DNA from: Bacteroidota bacterium | GTDB taxonomy: Bacteria > Bacteroidota > Bacteroidia > Bacteroidales > JAAUTT01 | Length of the DNA: 64,000 nucleotides | Assembly (NCBI GenBank): GCA_030706405.1 | Contig: JAUZOO010000012.1 | Coordinates: 107,890-171,889, forward strand | Reading direction: 5' to 3' | Part shown: one piece after another, positions 62,223 to 64,000 of the stretch | Numbering within the stretch: position 1 is the first letter of the stretch | How the letters are laid out: each line of letters starts with the position of its first letter | Position numbers and translations under genes: made by a program | Notes under the pieces: model-generated | The model's input: the letters and a program-made list of their open reading frames with translations, nothing else | Told to the model about the DNA's origin: nothing | Databases searched by the model: none

Positions 62223-64000
62223 TTTGAAAATGTTTTATAATTTTTATAAATAGACCAAGTGTCATTGTAAAGACAATTAGATGGCACTGGATTGTTTTTG
62301 CTAGCTTGTATTACTTGACTTCCAGTTGCTGTCATTACTCCAAAATAAAATCTACAAATATAAAAATTTGGAATAGAACCATCTTTTCCAAATGCATGAT
62401 CCTTTATTGGATCAGTATATTCTGGATCTGGATGCGTATGGACAGCTGCCAAAATTTTAACCCAAGGATTTACCCCTTTAATATGCATCCTAGCAAAGTA
62501 CCCCATTTTATTTGCCAATGTTGGAGTGAAATATACTTCTCCTGTTTGATTATCATTGGTATATATGCCTTTACTTCCTAAGTATTTGCTGTCGGGAGTT
62601 TCAAAACCCTTCCATGCGAAAAGACCATAAGAATTGCCACTTGTAGGACCAACCAAAACACCATCTTCTGTTACCCATGCAAAATTTTCCTGAGCAGAGG
62701 CTCTAGATCCTCCTTGTGAGACCGTTGCTGAGTTTTGCCACATATGAAAATATGCCCCAGCTTCATTGGATTTGTCAAAAAACTTCGCTCCAGTAATTTC
62801 GTCTTTTTTAAAATCGTCAGGATCTCCTGTTTTCTTTTCCCATTTCCCATTTTCCGTGTCAATATGTTTAGCGCTACCACCATTTTTTAATTGATCAAGT
62901 AGTCGTTTTATTTCTTCTGGGTCTGATGTTGAATAGCAGGATATCATTTCCATTCCTGTAGGATCTATAAATGCGATTGGATTATTTGCACAATAAGCAT
63001 AAGGGGAAAGTCCAGTATATTTTTCCATCAAGGGGTCTACAGTTGAGAACCTCCCAATCATTGGGTCATAAAACCTAGCCCCATAATCATACCAGTCCAG
63101 ATTAGTACCACTTAAAACGTCGTCCTGTTTTTCTTTGCCGTTGTACAGGTATTTATTGTCGTTGTTAGGGTTCATGGGGACAAATGAACTCCCGAAAGGA
63201 TAATATTCTGCAACCTGTACCGGGGTAGCACTACTGCCGCTTAGCTCAAACGCAACCCGGGTATTGCCCAGGTGGTCCTTGAGGTGGTATTCGTAGCTAA
63301 AGGATGAAGATATTTTTTTTACACGCCCTTCGTCGAAGGCAATGTAGTTCAACGATTTATCATTGTTATAAACAAAGCCGCCCGCATAATATTGATAAGT
63401 GTTGTCTTTCATTCGTTTGGCAAGTTTTTCGCCCGTTGCCGAGTAAATATACGAAATATTATCGGAGCCTTTACTTATGGTTTGAGGTAAATTTAACGGG
63501 TTATAGCTTACGGAGAAATTACGAAGCCCATCGAAGGTCATGTTACCATTGCCATCGTAAGTATAAGTAGAGCCAATGCCGGTTAGGCTTTGTAACTGGT
63601 TGCCATTGTAATTGTATGTGTAGTTGGCAAGGGCATTCCCGTTTTGGTCTGTTCGTTGCAGGGTGCCTATATTTCCATTGACATCATAGGTGATGCCCTT
63701 TTCTTCATAGGCCGTACTTTCGCTCCATGTACTGCCGTTGTTGGTTTTATAATCGCTGCTGTTAAGCCGGTTCAGTGCATCGTAGGTAAAGGCGTATCCT
63801 TGTTTGCTCTTTTGGGTGCTGTTCCAGATCATACCGGAGATGTTACCGTTGAATTGAGCGCTACCCCCCATGTTGGCATCGGGGACATCATAAAGAAGTT
63901 TCATCCCAAATAACCTGTTATTGTCGATATTATCAGGGTCGTTAATCTGGGTAAGCCAACCTCGGATATTGTACTTGTAATCGATATTTTGGGCACTGCC
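62219..64000 (-). CDS. Rhs-repeat protein with DUF4329/JAB-like C-terminal toxin domain, partial
   Basis: The C-terminal part of a large Rhs/YD-repeat protein; the frame continues in phase beyond the Met at 63904 to the window edge (YKYNIRGWLTQIND). YD repeats (YTYNYNGNQLQSL, YTYDGNGNMTFDG) lead into the core-associated end: YHLKDHLGNTRVAF, YYPFGSSF, then YGARFYDPMIGRFSTVDPLMEKY, after which sequences become variable. The tip of about 220 residues has AAVHTHPDPEYTD and DHAFGKDG, a pattern of the DUF4329/JAB-like metallopeptidase fold. It would be delivered to competitors and released by Rhs autoproteolysis. The next gene overlaps by 4 bp and is probably its immunity gene. Confidence 0.82.
   Translation of the reverse strand, partial: GSAQNIDYKYNIRGWLTQINDPDNIDNNRLFGMKLLYDVPDANMGGSAQFNGNISGMIWNSTQKSKQGYAFTYDALNRLNSSDYKTNNGSTWSESTAYEEKGITYDVNGNIGTLQRTDQNGNALANYTYNYNGNQLQSLTGIGSTYTYDGNGNMTFDGLRNFSVSYNPLNLPQTISKGSDNISYIYSATGEKLAKRMKDNTYQYYAGGFVYNNDKSLNYIAFDEGRVKKISSSFSYEYHLKDHLGNTRVAFELSGSSATPVQVAEYYPFGSSFVPMNPNNDNKYLYNGKEKQDDVLSGTNLDWYDYGARFYDPMIGRFSTVDPLMEKYTGLSPYAYCANNPIAFIDPTGMEMISCYSTSDPEEIKRLLDQLKNGGSAKHIDTENGKWEKKTGDPDDFKKDEITGAKFFDKSNEAGAYFHMWQNSATVSQGGSRASAQENFAWVTEDGVLVGPTSGNSYGLFAWKGFETPDSKYLGSKGIYTNDNQTGEVYFTPTLANKMGYFARMHIKGVNPWVKILAAVHTHPDPEYTDPIKDHAFGKDGSIPNFYICRFYFGVMTATGSQVIQASKNNPVPSNCLYNDTWSIYKNYKTFSN

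Overview
The window looks like a chromosomal segment of a Bacteroidota bacterium, most likely Bacteroidales/Marinilabiliales. Supporting marks are the block acpP-fabF-rnc-IPExxxVDY divergent from purN, the mraZ-rsmH junction, a glycine-lipid GlsA/GlsB acyltransferase pair, a hybrid two-component regulator (HTCS) beside a GH78 enzyme, tandem FadL-type porins, an RprXY-like two-component pair and a DUF6922 protein. All identifications come from reading motifs; no database search was run.

Layout. 1-0.6 kb: start of the cell-division (dcw) cluster, rsmH and mraZ, with four MraZ-type boxes. 0.9-1.6 kb: a ribbon-helix-helix-like gene behind operator-like repeats spaced 30 bp apart. 1.8-9.1 kb: an SOS mutagenesis cassette (LexA-like XRE/S24 repressor, DinB, DnaE2-type polymerase and an SRAP protein), interrupted by a secreted ComEC-like metallohydrolase. 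9.3-29.3 kb: an AT-rich accessory island. It holds a membrane protein, a chimeric UvrD/nuclease ORF, a reverse transcriptase-nitrilase (DRT1-like), a secreted nuclease, a two-gene HEPN-like/KGGVGR-ATPase unit, large palindromes, a GH13 enzyme, an IS110 relic and a candidate CRISPR-associated transposon. 29.4-64 kb: housekeeping and surface functions, ending in an Rhs toxin/immunity pair cut by the window edge.

The most notable system is at about 23.9-29.2 kb. A 378-residue Cas12f-like protein has lost the RuvC-I Asp (Ser241), apparently the RuvC-II Glu (Lys336), and everything after RuvC-II. Directly downstream on the same strand is a CRISPR array of three 36-nt repeats with 30-nt spacers and a degenerate terminal repeat. 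Facing it are a DUF6922 gene, a TnsC/MuB-like ATPase and a TnsB/MuA-like DDE transposase (D296, D364, E402). No TniQ and no TnsA are visible. The layout resembles type V-K CAST (dead Cas12k with TnsB and TnsC), but the effector is much smaller and Cas12f-like and the host is a Bacteroidota. I read it as a candidate new RNA-guided transposon; element ends, tracrRNA and guide targets are unresolved.

The island also carries defence-type genes: an RT-nitrilase with an intact catalytic triad and a compact HEPN-like plus ParA/AAA pair. They could be cargo or simply defence-island neighbours.
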